Source of the DNA: Amblyornis subalaris
Lineage: Eukaryota; Chordata; Aves; Passeriformes; Ptilonorhynchidae
Assembly (NCBI GenBank): GCA_018881555.1
Contig: JACAXG010000091.1
Coordinates: 1,000,269 to 1,064,268, forward strand
Reading direction: 5' to 3'
Length of the DNA: 64,000 nucleotides
Numbering within the stretch: the stretch's first letter is position 1; every line of letters begins with the position of its first letter. Positions 34,816 through 62,668 of this stretch are shown one piece after another. A program made the position numbers and the translations under genes. The notes below the pieces were generated by a model. That model was not told the origin of the DNA and ran no database searches. It saw only the letters and a list, made by a program, of their open reading frames with translations.

Positions 34816-37800
34816 TCACTTGTGGGGCATGTCCTCCATGCTGACGCGGCCCCACACGCCCACCACGAAGGTCTCCACCTCGCACTCGTTGACGCCGCGG
34901 GCGATGCGAAAGTGGCCGCCCTCGCCCCACGCCGTGCCCCAGGAGTTGGCCGCCGTCTGAGGAGGGGACACGGGACACGGCTCAGCGCTGGGGACCCNGC
35001 CGGACCCGAGCCGGACCCCACGTGGGTGTGGGAAAGCAGCGGCACCCCCTGGCTGAGCCCCCCCGAGCACTCACCCAGTATTTTTGGGTCTGGCCGTCAG
35101 GCAGCTGCTCCTCTCCCCACCTGCAGCGGGACGGGACAGTGAGGGGGGTCCCCAGCACCCCCAGACTGTGGGGTTCCCCCCCCACCCAGCGCCGTGGGGG
35201 GGTGGAGGGGGTGCTGACCCCGCTCATTTCCTGACCCCGGCACCTCCCCAGGGCCAGGCCGAGGTTTTGACATCCGCTCCCGGAATAGGGGCAGGAATAT
35301 TTAGCCACGTGAGGAGGAAGGAAGCCCCGGAGCAGGGCAGCCCGCCCCGCTCCCCTCCCCGGGGTCTGCACCTCCGACCCCCCCACCTCACCTCTTTCGA
35401 GGCACTTGTGGCACCCTCGTCCCCTGGAGGAAGGGGACACCCAAAGAGGACACTTCTCCCACCCAGACCAGCCCTGCCCACGCCCCCCGAGCCCCCCACG
35501 CCACCCCCCCACACCTACCCCGTGATTTTGACCGAGTGGGTCCCGTGTCTGCGGTGCTTCGGGCCCTTCCCCTCGGCCACCGGCGTGTGCCGGTAGATCC
35601 CGCTCTTGTACGTGAAGAAATCCTCGTGCACCTCCAGGATGGCTGCGGGGAAGGGGGGACAGGGGTTGGGGACGCTGAATCCCCCAGTTCCCATCCCCGA
35701 GGGACTGGGGGATGAGGGCGCCAGGGGCACCGCATTCCCGGCGGGAGGGAAGGCGGCAGCCGGATCCTCCCCGGGGCGATGCAACAGCACTCAGAGGAGG
35801 GTTTTTTTTTNNNAAAAAAAATACATAAAGTTAAACAAAACCTGCTGCCAAGACGGTGATTAAATCTCGGGAGTTAATGAGCAACCAGCGCCCGCCGGGG
35901 TGGGCAGCGTGGCGGGCACCGGGGCAGCACTGCCCGGGCACGCTGCTGAGCACGGAGGAGCGGCTGAGGGGGGTCCTGGCTCCCCGGGCAGAGCTGGTTT
36001 TGCCCCCCACGGTGTTCCCCCAACCTTTTGGGGCGCACGGGGCGGCTGCCTTACCTTGCACGGGGCCGTTCTCCATCAGCTCCTTCATGATCTCCTTCTC
36101 CTGCAAGCACAGAGCCGCGTGGGGCCGGGTGGGATCGCAGCCGGGACCCCCGGCCCTGCCCTCCCCACCCCCGGGGACGCGGGCGGAGCNGCTCCGGCAC
36201 CCACGGGCGGGTGCTGCGGGGACGCCGGGCGGAGGAGCCGCTCCCCCGCGGGCTCCGCGCCGGGGTTTTCCCGGCTGCATTCCCAAACTCGGCTTCCCCC
36301 GAGCCAAGCCCCCGGCCGCTCCCCGCTCCGAAGGGTTCCCTCCGGGAGGGCCGGACTCACGCTGGAGGAGAGGCGGTAGGCGGGGGTGGACTGGTAGATC
36401 TCGTTGGAGCGGGTCTGGGGGTTGGGGCACCGCGCCGTCGCCTGCCGCTTGCCGCGGCCCGTGGAGCGGCTGTGCATCATGCAGGGCGGCGCGGCCGGCG
36501 GGCTCTGCTGGCTCGTGAACGGGTAGCACTCGTCCGTCACCACCCTGACCGGGGGGACGAGGCCGTGAGGAGGGGAAGGAGCACCCGGGTCCGCCCTCGC
36601 CCCGATGCCCGCGCCCATCCCAGTCCCAAGCCTGGGTCTCATCCCCACACCAAACCCCACCCTGATCCCCNCTCTCGTCCCCACCCTGATCCCCTTTTCC
36701 GTCCCCATCGCAATCCCCGCTCTCCATTCGCCCTCGCAAATCCCATTCTCTATTCCCACTCCGATCCCCACTTCCACCTCCCTCCTGATCCCCACCCTGA
36801 CCCTCACNCTCCATCCCCGTCCCAAATCCCACTCTCCATCCCCATTTCGAACCCCACTTCTGTGCCCATCCTGATCCTCACTTCCAGCTCCATCCCAAAC
36901 CCCACTCCCATCCCCAGTCTGATGCCCGCTCTCCATCCCCATCCGAAACCCCAATCTCATCCCCACCCCAAATCCCACTCCCATCCCCATCCCCACTCTC
37001 CACCCCCACCGCGATCCCCGTTCTCCATCCCCATCCCAAACCCTACTCTCCATCCCCATCCCAAACTCTACTATCCATCCCCACCCTGATCCCCACTCTC
37101 CATCCCCACTCCAAACCCCACTCCCATCCCCATCCCAATCCCCACTCTCCATCCCACCCTGGCAGCCCTCATTCCCCACCTGCCCGGGGGACAGGGATGA
37201 GCACGGGGATCTCTTGGGCTCTCCCCGGGCAACCAGAGCCTCAAACCCCTTTTATCCCACCCCAGCACGGAGCAGCCTCCGCCTCCCACCCCATCCCCGC
37301 CCCGCCCGACCCCACTGACCCTCTCCTGCGCAGGTACCACCAGGCGCCGTCCAGGCGGCCCCCGCTGCAGCCGCGCTGGTTGCGGGTGTCGCAGGACAGC
37401 AGGTTTTGGGGGGACAGGGCGGGGGTCATGTGTCCCATGGAGTGGATGGAGATGCGGTCCGAGGCCACGGCTGGGGAGGGAGCAGAGGGTCAGGCGGAGG
37501 CGACCCGTCCCGCTCCCCGGCAGCGGGGTTAGTGTCCGTCCCCGCTGCCCCCGCCCCCTCACCGGCCGTGGAGAAAGCCCAGGAGCCGGCGCAGTTGCCC
37601 TGGTCCAGGGGCTCGTGGATCATCCCGGGCCACTTGGCCGCGGCGTCGAAGTGGCGCGGCAGCACCTCGTTGGAGTCCATGTTCATCTGTGGGGCACAGC
37701 CGGGGGGGGGGNTCAGCCCACAGGGACCCCCCCTCCTCCCCCTGCCATCCCAGGGCATNCCCTGAGCAGGGCCCCCGGCCAGCTGTAGTGTCCCCCAGCC

Positions 37801-40800
37801 TCACTTTGGGATCCCTAGTCCTCTTCCTGCCATCCCAACCGTCCTAGCCATCCCAGCCATGCCCTGAGCAGGGTCCCCAACCAGCATTAATGTCCCCCAG
37901 CCCCACTGAGGGATCCTTGCTCCTCCTCCTGCCCTCCCAGCCATCCCAGCCATCCCCTGAGCAGGGTCCCCAGCCAGATTTAGTGTCCCCCAATCCCACT
38001 GAGGGACCTCTGGTCCTCCTCCTGCCACCCCAGCCATCCCAGCCATCCTCTGAGCAAGGTCCCCAGCCAGCATTAATGTCCCCCAGCCCCACTGTGGCAC
38101 CCTTGGTCCTCCTCCCACCACCCCAGCCATCCTCTGGGCAGGGTCCCCAGCCAGCTTTAGTGTCCCCCAGCCCCACTGCGGGACCCCTCAGGACGGAGAC
38201 ATCACCCTGCTCACGAGCGACCAGGATTTGGGTGCCTCCTTATCCCAGACCCCTCAATTTCCCCTAAATTTGAGCTCCACCGCCCCAGCAGCTCCTCGTG
38301 GAACACCAGCACCGAGCGCCCTGTCCCGGACCCCAACAAGGACCTCGCCGCCCACCCCANGCGGTGACACAGCCCCTCGTGGCGGCCTCTGGCCCGGCCT
38401 TTCCGCTCGGGAGCGGGGACGGCGCCCCCGCCCCGGCCTTCCTGGGGAGGACGCGGCCGCAATCCGCGGCTTCTCCCAGCGCAGGAAACGCCTCTAAAAT
38501 TAAACCCCGGGCTCCGGCCCGCGGGGCCGGGCGAGCACCACGCGCGACGCTCGCCGCGCCGGCACCCGCGGGACCCCCGGGGGATGCCCGGCCCGGGGGT
38601 CGGGTGCGGGCAGAGGCACCCCCGCCGGAGCGGGCGGCTGTGCTGAGTCAGCAGCGCTCGGGCCGGCTTTCCGATGGGAAACCGGCACGGAGGAGAGGGG
38701 GAAAAAACAACACTGGCAAGCCCGGGGATTGTCCGGGGGAATTTGCTGAGCTGCTGTCTCCGAACACCAGGGCTGCCTGCCTCCCCCCTCCCCCGGCAGC
38801 CCCTTCGCGGGGATGGGGGGAATCGCTGTCCCCGGGCGGGGACGACCCCCGGCGTGCCTCGGTTTCCCCCCGCGCCCCCNCCCCGGGGGACTCACGTGGA
38901 GCTCGTTCATGTTCATGACGGTGGGAGAGGGGCGGAAGGTGCCCAGGCGGTGCCGGATCCCGTCCTCCAGGGTCATGCCCCAGAACTGGCTGTAGTTGGC
39001 GGCTCTCCAGCTGCGCGGGAGGAGGGGACAGGGGTCAGGGGCACCCCCAAAAAGGCACCGAGGGGTGAAGCATCCCTTTCCCCAGCCCGGCGGGGCCCGG
39101 TCCTCACCCGTAGTTGCCCCTGTTGACGGCGTCGATGAGCTCGCCGTCCATCAGGCAGGCGTGGTCCTCGCACTGCCACTGCCCGCCGGGGCCGCACGTG
39201 CTGCGGAGGGGACAGTCCGTGAGGGACCGCGTCCCCAGGGTCACCGCGGGGCCCCCGGGTGGGCNCTGCCCCTCCCGAACTGCCTCTGTGGGCAGCCAGC
39301 GAGGGGGTCACGGTCACTTCTGTGCCGTTCTCTGCGGTCACCACGGCTTGGGCACCGTGGGGTGAAGCCGGGCCAGGCGCCGTGGGCAGCCCTCTGGGTG
39401 ACCCTGGGTGGCCCCTGGGTGGCCCCTGGGGGCTGTTCCCCCCTGCCTCAGCCCCCGCAGGAGCCCGGAAGGCAGACGGGGCATGGGACAGAAAATCAGC
39501 TGAAAAGCTGCCAGAGCCGCAGACATCAGAGAGGGGCTTGGACACCAGCCCGGGGATTGGGGTCGGGGCCGGCTGCCCCCCCCGAGCGAGCGGCTCCGGC
39601 CAGGTCAGTCCCGCGGCACCCACGGGGACACGCGGGGCCGGGGGGGCTGAGGGGTGTGGCGGGTCCCCTGGGGAGCCCCGGGCTGTGCTCCCCCCGTGCA
39701 GTGAAAAATGCTTGGCATTCTCCTTCTTGCCCGATCCCGGCACACTCTTCCCTTTTATGGAGCTGTGCGAGGCCGGAGCCGTGTCCCGACAAACACCCCA
39801 ATCCCAATCCCGCCCGCTGCACCTGTATTCCAGAATTCTCTCCATCCCTTAAGCGCTCCGGGCGCTGCGTGGGACGCGCGGGGACTCCCACGGGAGCACC
39901 TCGGGGTGCCGCCGGCTGGGTGCCCTCAGCAGCTCCCTCTGCTCCACCTCGGCACCGTTTTTATCGCTTTTGCCCCCTGCCAGCCCCCCCAGCCCCCTGG
40001 GGACCCCCGCGGGGACGGGGGCGGGGGTGAAGCGCTGCAGAAATTCCCGTTCTCCGGGTGCCAAGTGCGGGGGAAGAGGGTTTGGGGGAAGAAGGTTTGG
40101 GGGAAGAGGGTTTGGGGGAAGAGCTTTGCCCCCCCCAGCGCTGGTGGGTCAGAGATGCTCCCGCAGCAGCAGGGACTGACCATCCACGTGCATGGACTGG
40201 GGACGCTGACATTCCCCCGGGAACGGGCACACGCTCCATCCCCGAGCGCTCCGCGCCGCGATCCCGGAGAAACTCCAGGCAGCTCCGGGGAGGGTCGGGC
40301 CGGCTTTTCACCCGCGGCCCGGGCGCACGCCCGCACACACATGTTCACACACGTGCCCCTGCCCTCGCACACGCCCCAGACGCCGCTTTGATTTCCCCTT
40401 ATCTGCCGCATCGCCCCGCCGGCTTCGCTCCCTGTCTCCGGCAGCTCCGCGCCCGCAGGTTCCCCTATCCCCCACCTCCGGATGCCAGTAATACCAGTAT
40501 TCCCAGATCCACCCCGCGCCGCTCCGGGGGCCTCCCGAGCGGGCGGCACAGCCGGACTCCGGCCGCTGGCACGGAGCCGCCGCGGCTGCCCGAGCGTCCC
40601 GTCAGGCTTGGGCAAGCCGGGCCGGGAGCAGCGTGGCCAAAACCCCCCCCCGGGCAGCTCCTTCTCCCGCCGGAGCGAGCGGCTCCCACGCAGGCATGCG
40701 CTGGAAGTTGGGAGCGGCTCAAGGCCCTTGGCTCCGAATCTGCCGGAGCGGAGGCATTTTGGCAGCAGCTCCCACCACCCAGCTCGGGCCTCGCCGTGGG

Positions 40801-42026
40801 CTTTGCAGAACNCCGCGGGACCCTGACACCTTCCCGTGGTGGCACGCTGGTGACACCCCCCGGGTGCCCGCATGGCACGGGGAGGACACGCACTCACCAC
40901 AGGTTGCAGTTCTCCCGGTACGTGGCTCCGGTGGGATAATTCCGCCCGGCACGGGCACAGCCTGGATGGGAACGGGAGAGCCCCGGTGAGTGCTTGGCTG
41001 TGCCGGGGATCCCCCCAGCACCCCCATATTCCACGGGGTCCGAACCACAGGGGAAATCAACGTGGTTCTTGCAGCCAGGCAGGTGCCCGGCCGCGTTTGC
41101 CACCCCCCAAACGCGTGTTTGGGGTCAGCGGGTGCCCCCGGCGCGGGGTGGGAGCGGGGCTGGCTCGGTGCCGGGAGGGTTAAACGTGCACAGCCTGGCG
41201 GGACGGGGATAAAGGGGCCGGTTGTGCCCGGGAGCTGGCTCTGCTCCGCAGGCGCCTCTGAGAGAGCCTTGTGCTGTGTGCCGGGGGCTGCCCGCGCCCC
41301 CCGCTCGCCCCCGGCCGCCCTGCCCGCCCCAGCTGCCGGCGGGGTTCAGGCAGGGCCAGCATCCGCCTGCCCCAGACGTGACCGGGCAAGCTGGGATGGA
41401 GCTGGGACGGAGTCCCCCTCACGTCCCTGCTCTGCCCACAGGCGCTGCTGGAACTGCCCCTCCTGTGGGGTCACGGGCTGCTCCCACACCCCTTTTTCTG
41501 GGAGTCCATCCCCATCCCGGACACTTTGTAGGAGTTCCCGCAGCTTCGAGCTGTCCGGAGCCGCTCCACGGCGAGGGCAGGAATGCGGGGGTGCCACATC
41601 CATCCCCCCCCTCGAGGAGCACCAGCAGCATCCCACGGCACACGCAGCACCCCGGGGCCGTCCCCCGGGCACCCACAGCCCCCCGCCCGGCCGGGCCGGG
41701 GCTGCCTCACCTGGGGCTTTGGGGAAGGGGGCCGGGATGCCCAGGCAGTATTCCCAGAAGTCGGGGCAGCAGTCGGAGACGGTGCGGTTGCAGAAGAGGT
41801 CGCAGTAGCAGAGGGTGTCGTGGTAGGGCACGGTGCAGCCGTCGTCGCGGCCGTGGCAGCACACGTCCCCCCGCTCGCAGTAGGAGCCGCCGGCGTCGTA
41901 CACGCCGTGCTCGTACAAACCGGGGCCCAGCTCCCGGCGGCTGCGGACCCGCGAGCCCGCGGCCACCCGGGCCAGCAGCCAGAGGCACAGCAGGGCCCGC
42001 AGCGGGCGGCGCATGTCCCCGGTCAT
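34816..42026 (-). CDS. TINAGL1: Tubulointerstitial nephritis antigen-like 1, 11 coding exons
   Basis: Secreted matricellular glycoprotein, a cathepsin-B-like pseudoprotease. Coding exons, 5' to 3' on the minus strand: 42026-41711, 40961-40898, 39200-39108, 39010-38896, 37686-37563, 37470-37320, 36544-36361, 36100-36055, 35642-35519, 35120-35075, 34956-34816; the sum is 1404 bases, 467 residues plus stop (human 467). A signal peptide ([15 protein letters not shown]) precedes a somatomedin-B-like cluster ([14 protein letters not shown]), a short Cys-rich segment and a C1A peptidase fold. In [11 protein letters not shown] the catalytic Cys is Ser (about residue 231), while His (THSVKITGW) and Asn (TAANSWG) remain, as in the family. 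The start may instead be the ATG at 42014 (MRRPL), which gives a tidier signal peptide. Confidence 0.97.
36600..37165. repeat. C-rich degenerate tandem repeat in a TINAGL1 intron
   Basis: Units of roughly 20-30 bases around CTCCATCCCCATCCCAAACC fill the intron between exons at 36361-36544 and 37320-37470. Splice sites on both sides remain intact. Confidence 0.85.
37740..38190. repeat. Long-unit VNTR (about 84-102 bases, five copies) in a TINAGL1 intron
   Basis: Copies marked by CTGAGCAGGGTCCCC begin near 37760, 37862, 37955, 38047 and 38131. Each continues with TTAGTGTCCCCCAGCCCCACT and a TGGTCCTCCTCCTGCC segment. The unit length varies, so this is a decayed VNTR. Confidence 0.8.
39201..40897 (-). 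other. TINAGL1: TINAGL1 intron 2, no feature recognised
   Basis: An intron of about 1.7 kb separates the second and third coding exons. It has a short GGGGGAAGAGGTTT-type repeat near 40070-40125. No coding, RNA or mobile element was recognised. Confidence 0.6.
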
Positions 42027-42783
42027 GTCCCCACGCCTGCACGGGGAGGGCGGTGAGGGCACGGGGGTCCCGCGGGCTCTCCGCCAGCCCCATCCCGCCG
42101 TGGTGCCGCTCCCACCCTGCCCTCCCCCGGGATCCTGGAAGCGTTCCGGTTTTGTAACTCCCCTTGTGACCGCGCAGCTCGGGGTTCCCACAAGGTCCGA
42201 AACACCCTCTCCCTCCTGGTCCGCACCNCCCGGGCGTCTGAGGGGCCCCGTGCCCGCCCACCCGTTATCCACCGGCTCCAAAAGCAAAACCCCCGCGGGA
42301 AGGGGTTCCCCGGGACACGCNGGGGGGCCGCCCGGGTCCCGTTCCCGACGCCAACCCCGGTCCCCACCGCGGGCGGTGCGATGAGCCCCAGGTCCCAGCC
42401 CGCGGGGCCGATGGGGACCCCGGAAGGGGCCGGTGGGGTCAACCCGGAGGGCACACGAGGAAGGACCCCCAACCTCCTGGTCCCGTCCCGCGGCAGTACC
42501 TGCCCTGCCCGCAGCGCGGGGACTCCCGGGACCCCGGTAGAGGCGGGGGGGGATGTGTGCGACACACGGGGAACCCACGCGGTACCCACGGGGTGGCAAC
42601 CCCTCCCTCTCTCCCTCCGGTCCCGGGCCGTGCCTGCCGCGCTCGCCGCGCGGGGACCCCGCGAGAGGGCTGGTGGGGGTCCGGTGCCGGGATCCCGCGC
42701 GGAACTCATGGGGCGGGACCCCCTCTCGCCCGGGCCCCCCCCCCCCCCCAGCCCCACCCGCTCCCCTCGAGCCGGTCCCGTAC

Positions 42784-42845
42784 CTGCCGCGCCCGCCGCT
42801 CCGCCGCCCCGTGCCCGCCGCCGGCCCCGCCGCTCCTTATAGCCG
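42784..42845 (-). promoter_or_regulatory. TINAGL1: TINAGL1 promoter, TATA-like box and noncoding exon
   Basis: On the minus strand TATAAG lies at 42841-42836 inside CpG-rich sequence. About 50 bases downstream is a splice donor GCGGCAG|GTACGG, with the exon end at 42784. The coding exon has an acceptor at 42036 upstream of its ATG. A short noncoding first exon starting near 42810 is therefore likely. Confidence 0.6.
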
Positions 42846-42981
42846 CGCCCCGACAGGGCGGAGCGCAGCGGGGCGGGCGGGGGTCGGGCCCGGGGCAGGC
42901 GGCGGGGTGGACGAAAGAGCCCCGAACTCGTGGGCCCCTCGCCCGGGGTCCCCGGAGGCACCTCCGTGCACGGGGGGTTGG

Positions 42982-43254
42982 GGTGTCCCCGGCTCCCGAT
43001 CCCCTCCCGGTGCCCGCCGGGGTGTCCCAGGCTCCCGATCCCCTCCCGGTGCCCGCCGGGGTGTCCCCTGCTCCCGGTCCCCTCCCGGTGCCCGCCGGGG
43101 TGTCCCAGGCTCCCGGTCCCCTCCCGGTGCCCGCCGGGGTGTCCCAGGCTCCCGGTCCCCTCCCGGTGCCCGCCGGGGTGTCTCAGGCTCCCGGTCCCCT
43201 CCCGGTGCCCGCCGGGGTGTTCCCGGCTCCCGATCCCCTCCCGGTACCCCCCGG
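42982..43254. repeat. 39-bp minisatellite, seven copies
   Basis: Seven contiguous 39-base units start at 42982, 43021, 43060, 43099, 43138, 43177 and 43216, and end at 43254. Each has GGTGTCCC...GGCTCCCG...CCCGGTGCCCGCC. Units differ at a few positions and the outer ones are most diverged. The length is 3 x 13, so a frame stays open through it; this is not evidence of coding. It lies just upstream of the TINAGL1 promoter. Confidence 0.95.
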
Positions 43255-46200
43255 CGCTGCCCTAGCCAAATGGGGGGTCCCGGCTATCCTGACAGCACCG
43301 CCTGCTCCATCCGGGGGGAATCCATCCCCCATTCCCCAGGGCTGTGGAGAGGACGGGAAGGGAGGGGTGGAGAGAGGAGGGGGCTTCATTCCTCCCCCTT
43401 CCAGCACCCCAGGGGTGTGGGCAGCTGGATACAACCGAGACAGGGACACCCCAGCCCAGCCCAGGGCATGGAGTTGGCGTCGCTTGGACCCAGCCCCACG
43501 TCCCCGCTGCCAGCGCTCAGGGACCAGTGTCGGGGGGGTCTTGGCCACCCCCCAAGGCTGCGGTTCCCCCCCCCCCCGCAGCACCGGCACCTGCTGCGGG
43601 ACCTCACCGCCCACGCGGGGCTCCCGCTGTCCCCGCCCCGCCAGGAGCATCTCCCGGCGCTGCCAAAGGATTCCTCGAGGATGCCTCACCGCAGCCAGGA
43701 CGGGAGCACCGCGGGGGCAGCGGGGTTCCCCGGACGGCCGCGGGAGACGGGCCAGGGGCCACGGGCGGAGGGTTGCCAGCTCCCGGCTGAGCCCGCGGGG
43801 GGATGCTGCGGTCGGGGCTTCGCTCCGGGGCGGTGTGTGGAAGCGGGGAGCACCAAATCCCACCGCGCACGGGGGGCTGCCTGCTCCCCGCGCCCCCGGG
43901 GTGCTNTGGGTGCCTGGAGGAGGGTCCCGCGGGAGCCCCGTCCGCAGGGACCCCCCCCCGGCTGCGCGGCCGGCGCTCTTGAAGGGGCTTTTCCTGTGCG
44001 CGCGTCCTTGGGCAGCGCACGCAGCGCGGAGCTGGAGGCCGGAGCGCCGCAGGAAGGAACTGGGTCCAGCCCAGAGTCCGACTGTCTCCAAGCATGACTG
44101 GACTCGCAGGAATCCACCAAGTGAGTCACCGATTCCCCGAGACCCTCCGGGAACAAAGCAGAGCACAAAGGACAGCCCCGGCCGCTGCTCCCTGTCCTCG
44201 TGCTCCCTGACAGCTCAGAGGACTCCGTGGGGACCCTGCGGGAACAGCTGACGATTCCCGTAAAAACAGCCCCGTCCCCCCCTGCCAGCTGATAAGAGCT
44301 GGCGCGCGGAGGCGGCGGCAGCGACAAGCGCCGAGAGTTTGGAGCATCCCCTCACCCGGTTCCTGCGGCTGCGCTCCGGCGGGANGCGGCCGGCCGGCCC
44401 GGCGGGGTCACGGCTCCCTCCGTGTCACCCTGACGCTGGCGGCTCCCCCCGCGCGTGTCCCCGGCGCACACGTGCGGCAGCCGAGGCGGCGGCGGACAAA
44501 GTCCTGCCGGGGCACCTTGGGCCCATGTGACGGCGGGAGGCAGAGCCGCGGGCTGGCACACACCCCCCGCCCTGCCTTTGGCGCCGTCTCTGCCCGTGCC
44601 GTTGTGGGGGACGAGGCCCCAGGGCCCCATTCCCGCTGCACAGGGCCGTGGGAAGACCCCGCAGGCAGCAGGGTTGGGCCTGGGTGCCCGCACGGAGCTC
44701 TGCCGAGCTGCCACCCCCGTGGGGTGCGGGGGGAGCAGCCCCAGCCGGGCGCAGCCCGTGGCAGGGTGAAGATCCCACAACACAGGGATGAATCCCTCCA
44801 AACCCACCCTGGAATGCCACCCAGCTGGGAGCACCGGGAGAGGCCGGTACAGTGCCCCTGTGGCTTTCGGGGCCAAAGCCAACCCCCGGGGACTGTACCC
44901 CACACATCGAGCACTCCGTGGAAGCGAGGGGCTGGANCCCCCACGAGACCCCCATCCCCAGGCCGGGGCAGCTCTGGGGACAGCGGGGCAGGGAGGTGCC
45001 GGGCCCCGCAGTGCTCGGCTCCAAGACGATCCAGGAGGGAATTTCTTGGCAGGAGGCGGCCAGGAAAGGCAGGGACTGACCTGCGGCCAGCCCCGGCTTC
45101 CTCCCGAGCCAGCGGCACGGGAAGGGGCCACCCCCGGCCCCGCCAGCGCGGGCTGGAGGACGCGCTGTCCCTTGGGGTGCCAGCACGCAGGGAGGGGGTG
45201 AAGGCTTTGCTGTCCCTGGAGGGCTTGGGGTCTCCTGGAGCGAAGGGGGCTCCACCCTCCCCTCCCTGGCGTGGCCTTGGGGACATCGCAGCGTCACCGC
45301 CGCTTTGTGGGGGGACACACCACAGAGGCAGATGGGGCACGGCCCTTCCCGGGGCAGCGACGCCTCCCCGCAAGGCGCCAAGAGCAGGGCACGGGTCCCT
45401 CCGCGGGGACACCAACCCCGCACCCCCCGGCACGCAGGATGGAGCTGGGAAGGGCGAACGAGCTGGATCGGGGACCTCCCTCCCAGCTCGGTGGGTCGCC
45501 GCAGCTGAAGGGGTCGGGGAGGTGTCCGGACCTTGTGTCCCCCGGCCGGACGCTCGTGGCCCTCGGCNGGACGTCCCCGTGCCCCGTCCCCCGGCCGCGG
45601 CTCGGCGGCGGGGCTGGAGTGCCACCTCCCGGGAGCGCCGGGACACAGACGGCAGCAGCCAGGCAGCCTCTGCTCCAAATTTTAATGAAACAAATAAGTT
45701 AATAAGTTAATCAAGTGAGGTAACTACCGCTGGCTCGGGGGGTCCGCGGGGACCGGCCAGGCCCCGGGGGGAGGGTCCTACGAGTTAATTCCTGCGTGCG
45801 GCTGCGGGCAAAGCTGTCACATGCGCCTCGCCCCACGGCCACCCACCCGGCGCTGTCCCCTCGTGTCCCACAGCCCCGGCAGCCCCGGGGCGAGGGGAGG
45901 GGGCCGGGGGGTGCGGGAGGAGGGTGTGGGGGGGTTTCAAGCAGCNCTGGCACGGCCCGCGCTGGCCACATGCACTAACGAGGCGAGGAAACGAGCAGGG
46001 TGGGTGGGGGNGTCCCCGCTGCCGGGAGCAGAGGCACAGGGGGGGGCTCGGGAAAAAGGGGTGCGAATCCCACGGTCCGAAGCCCGGAGAGGGCGGCACT
46101 GGCAGCGAGGGGAGCGGNGGGATCAGCCCAGGACACATCCCGGCGCTGTGGGGTCACCACCGAGCCCCCCCCCAGGACCCTCGGCCGCAGCCCCAGCCTG

Positions 46201-47354
46201 GCACTTTGGCACAACCGCGATGGCTGCCCGCCGGGCCCGGCCCGGTGCTGCTGGACTGGAAACCAGCGCCGGGACCGGGATTGGGGCGCTGAAGGGGACG
46301 GGGGCAGCGCGGGAGCTGACGTGGCTCTGCTGGAGGTGACATGCAAGGACACCGCCCTGTCCCCACCAGGCAGGCCCCCTCCGCGCCCGGCCCGTGCTGC
46401 CCGGACCGCAGAGGGGACNGGGACACGGGCAGGGACAAGCTGAGCACCGCAGGAGCCGGCAGGGAGGGAATCCTCCAAGNGGGAGCAGGGGCTGGGACGC
46501 GGCGGGAGGGATGCTCCCTGGGGACAGCGCCTGTGGCTGCATCCCTGCCTCCTGCACGGCCCCCGCCCAGCTTCCCGGCTCCAGGGCCACCCTCGGGCGG
46601 AACTTTTCCCGCTCAGGACCTCCAGGGCCCTCCCGGGCAGCGCGATCCAGCCCTGGGAGCTGGCGGGGGGTTGCTTATTGCCTATGTCCCCTCGGGTTGC
46701 TCTTCCCAGGGGTGTTGCATATTAAGACATTATTGCATAAATATATATATATATATATATCTTCTATATATATATTGCCCTGGGAGCATGCACGGGCAGG
46801 CAGAAGGCTCTGCTGTGCTTCTGGAGAGCCGCAGCCTGGCCAGGGGGGACAGTCCCCTGCTCCCCACACTGGGGACCCCGANCGATGCGGGTGAAACCAC
46901 CCCGGGTCGTGCCCCCACATCCCCGCACCGGCAGCGGAAGGGACGTGGGACCTTGCATAGCTGGTGGTGGCCCCGGCTCGGCTCTGGGGGACCAGGCAGG
47001 ACCTGTCCTGAGGGCTGGGGCTGCGNTACAAACCAAACCCCAGGGGATGGGGCCAGCCCGGAGCATCCCCACCAGAGCCGGGGGGCACGCAGGACCCCAG
47101 GAGCTGTGGGGCTCTCATCCCCCGGGAAGCCGGGAACNTCCCAGGAGCATCCCAGGAGCGTGGTCTGGCCGTCCCACAGTGCCACAGAGCGCCAGAGCGG
47201 GCACCCCGCTGTAGCCGTGCCCCCGCAGGGGAANACCCGTTTCAAGTAACACGGCGGGGGACAGGGAGGGACAGCGAGGGACAGCGAGGGACGGCGCCAC
47301 GCTGCTCCCAGCGCCCCATCCCGGGCGGGCGGGATCCACCCCGCTGCCTCCTGC
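43255..47354. other. Intergenic, TINAGL1 to KCNQ4, with KCNQ4 3' UTR
   Basis: No conserved coding sequence was recognised. In human the KCNQ4 tail faces CITED4, but nothing resembling that small protein is visible here. A TA microsatellite lies at 46739-46777. No canonical minus-strand AATAAA was found close to the KCNQ4 stop; AATAAT (minus strand, near 46735) is the nearest weak candidate. The 3' UTR end is therefore not placed. Confidence 0.55.
46739..46777. repeat. TA dinucleotide microsatellite
   Basis: Two TA runs separated by CTTC, in the presumed 3' region of KCNQ4. On the minus strand it lies next to ATTTATG and AATAAT words, so it may be part of the transcript end. Confidence 0.85.

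Positions 47355-62668
<15,314 letters not shown>

Noticed and set aside
42553..44251. Open frames of more than 500 codons on the plus strand upstream of TINAGL1
   Set aside because: They run through the in-phase 39-bp minisatellite and GC-rich DNA with few stops. There are no conserved motifs, and the 39-base period alone explains the length.
43255..47354. Possible CITED4 in the gap downstream of KCNQ4
   Set aside because: No frame resembles the CITED C-terminal acidic domain; gene order alone is not enough to annotate it.
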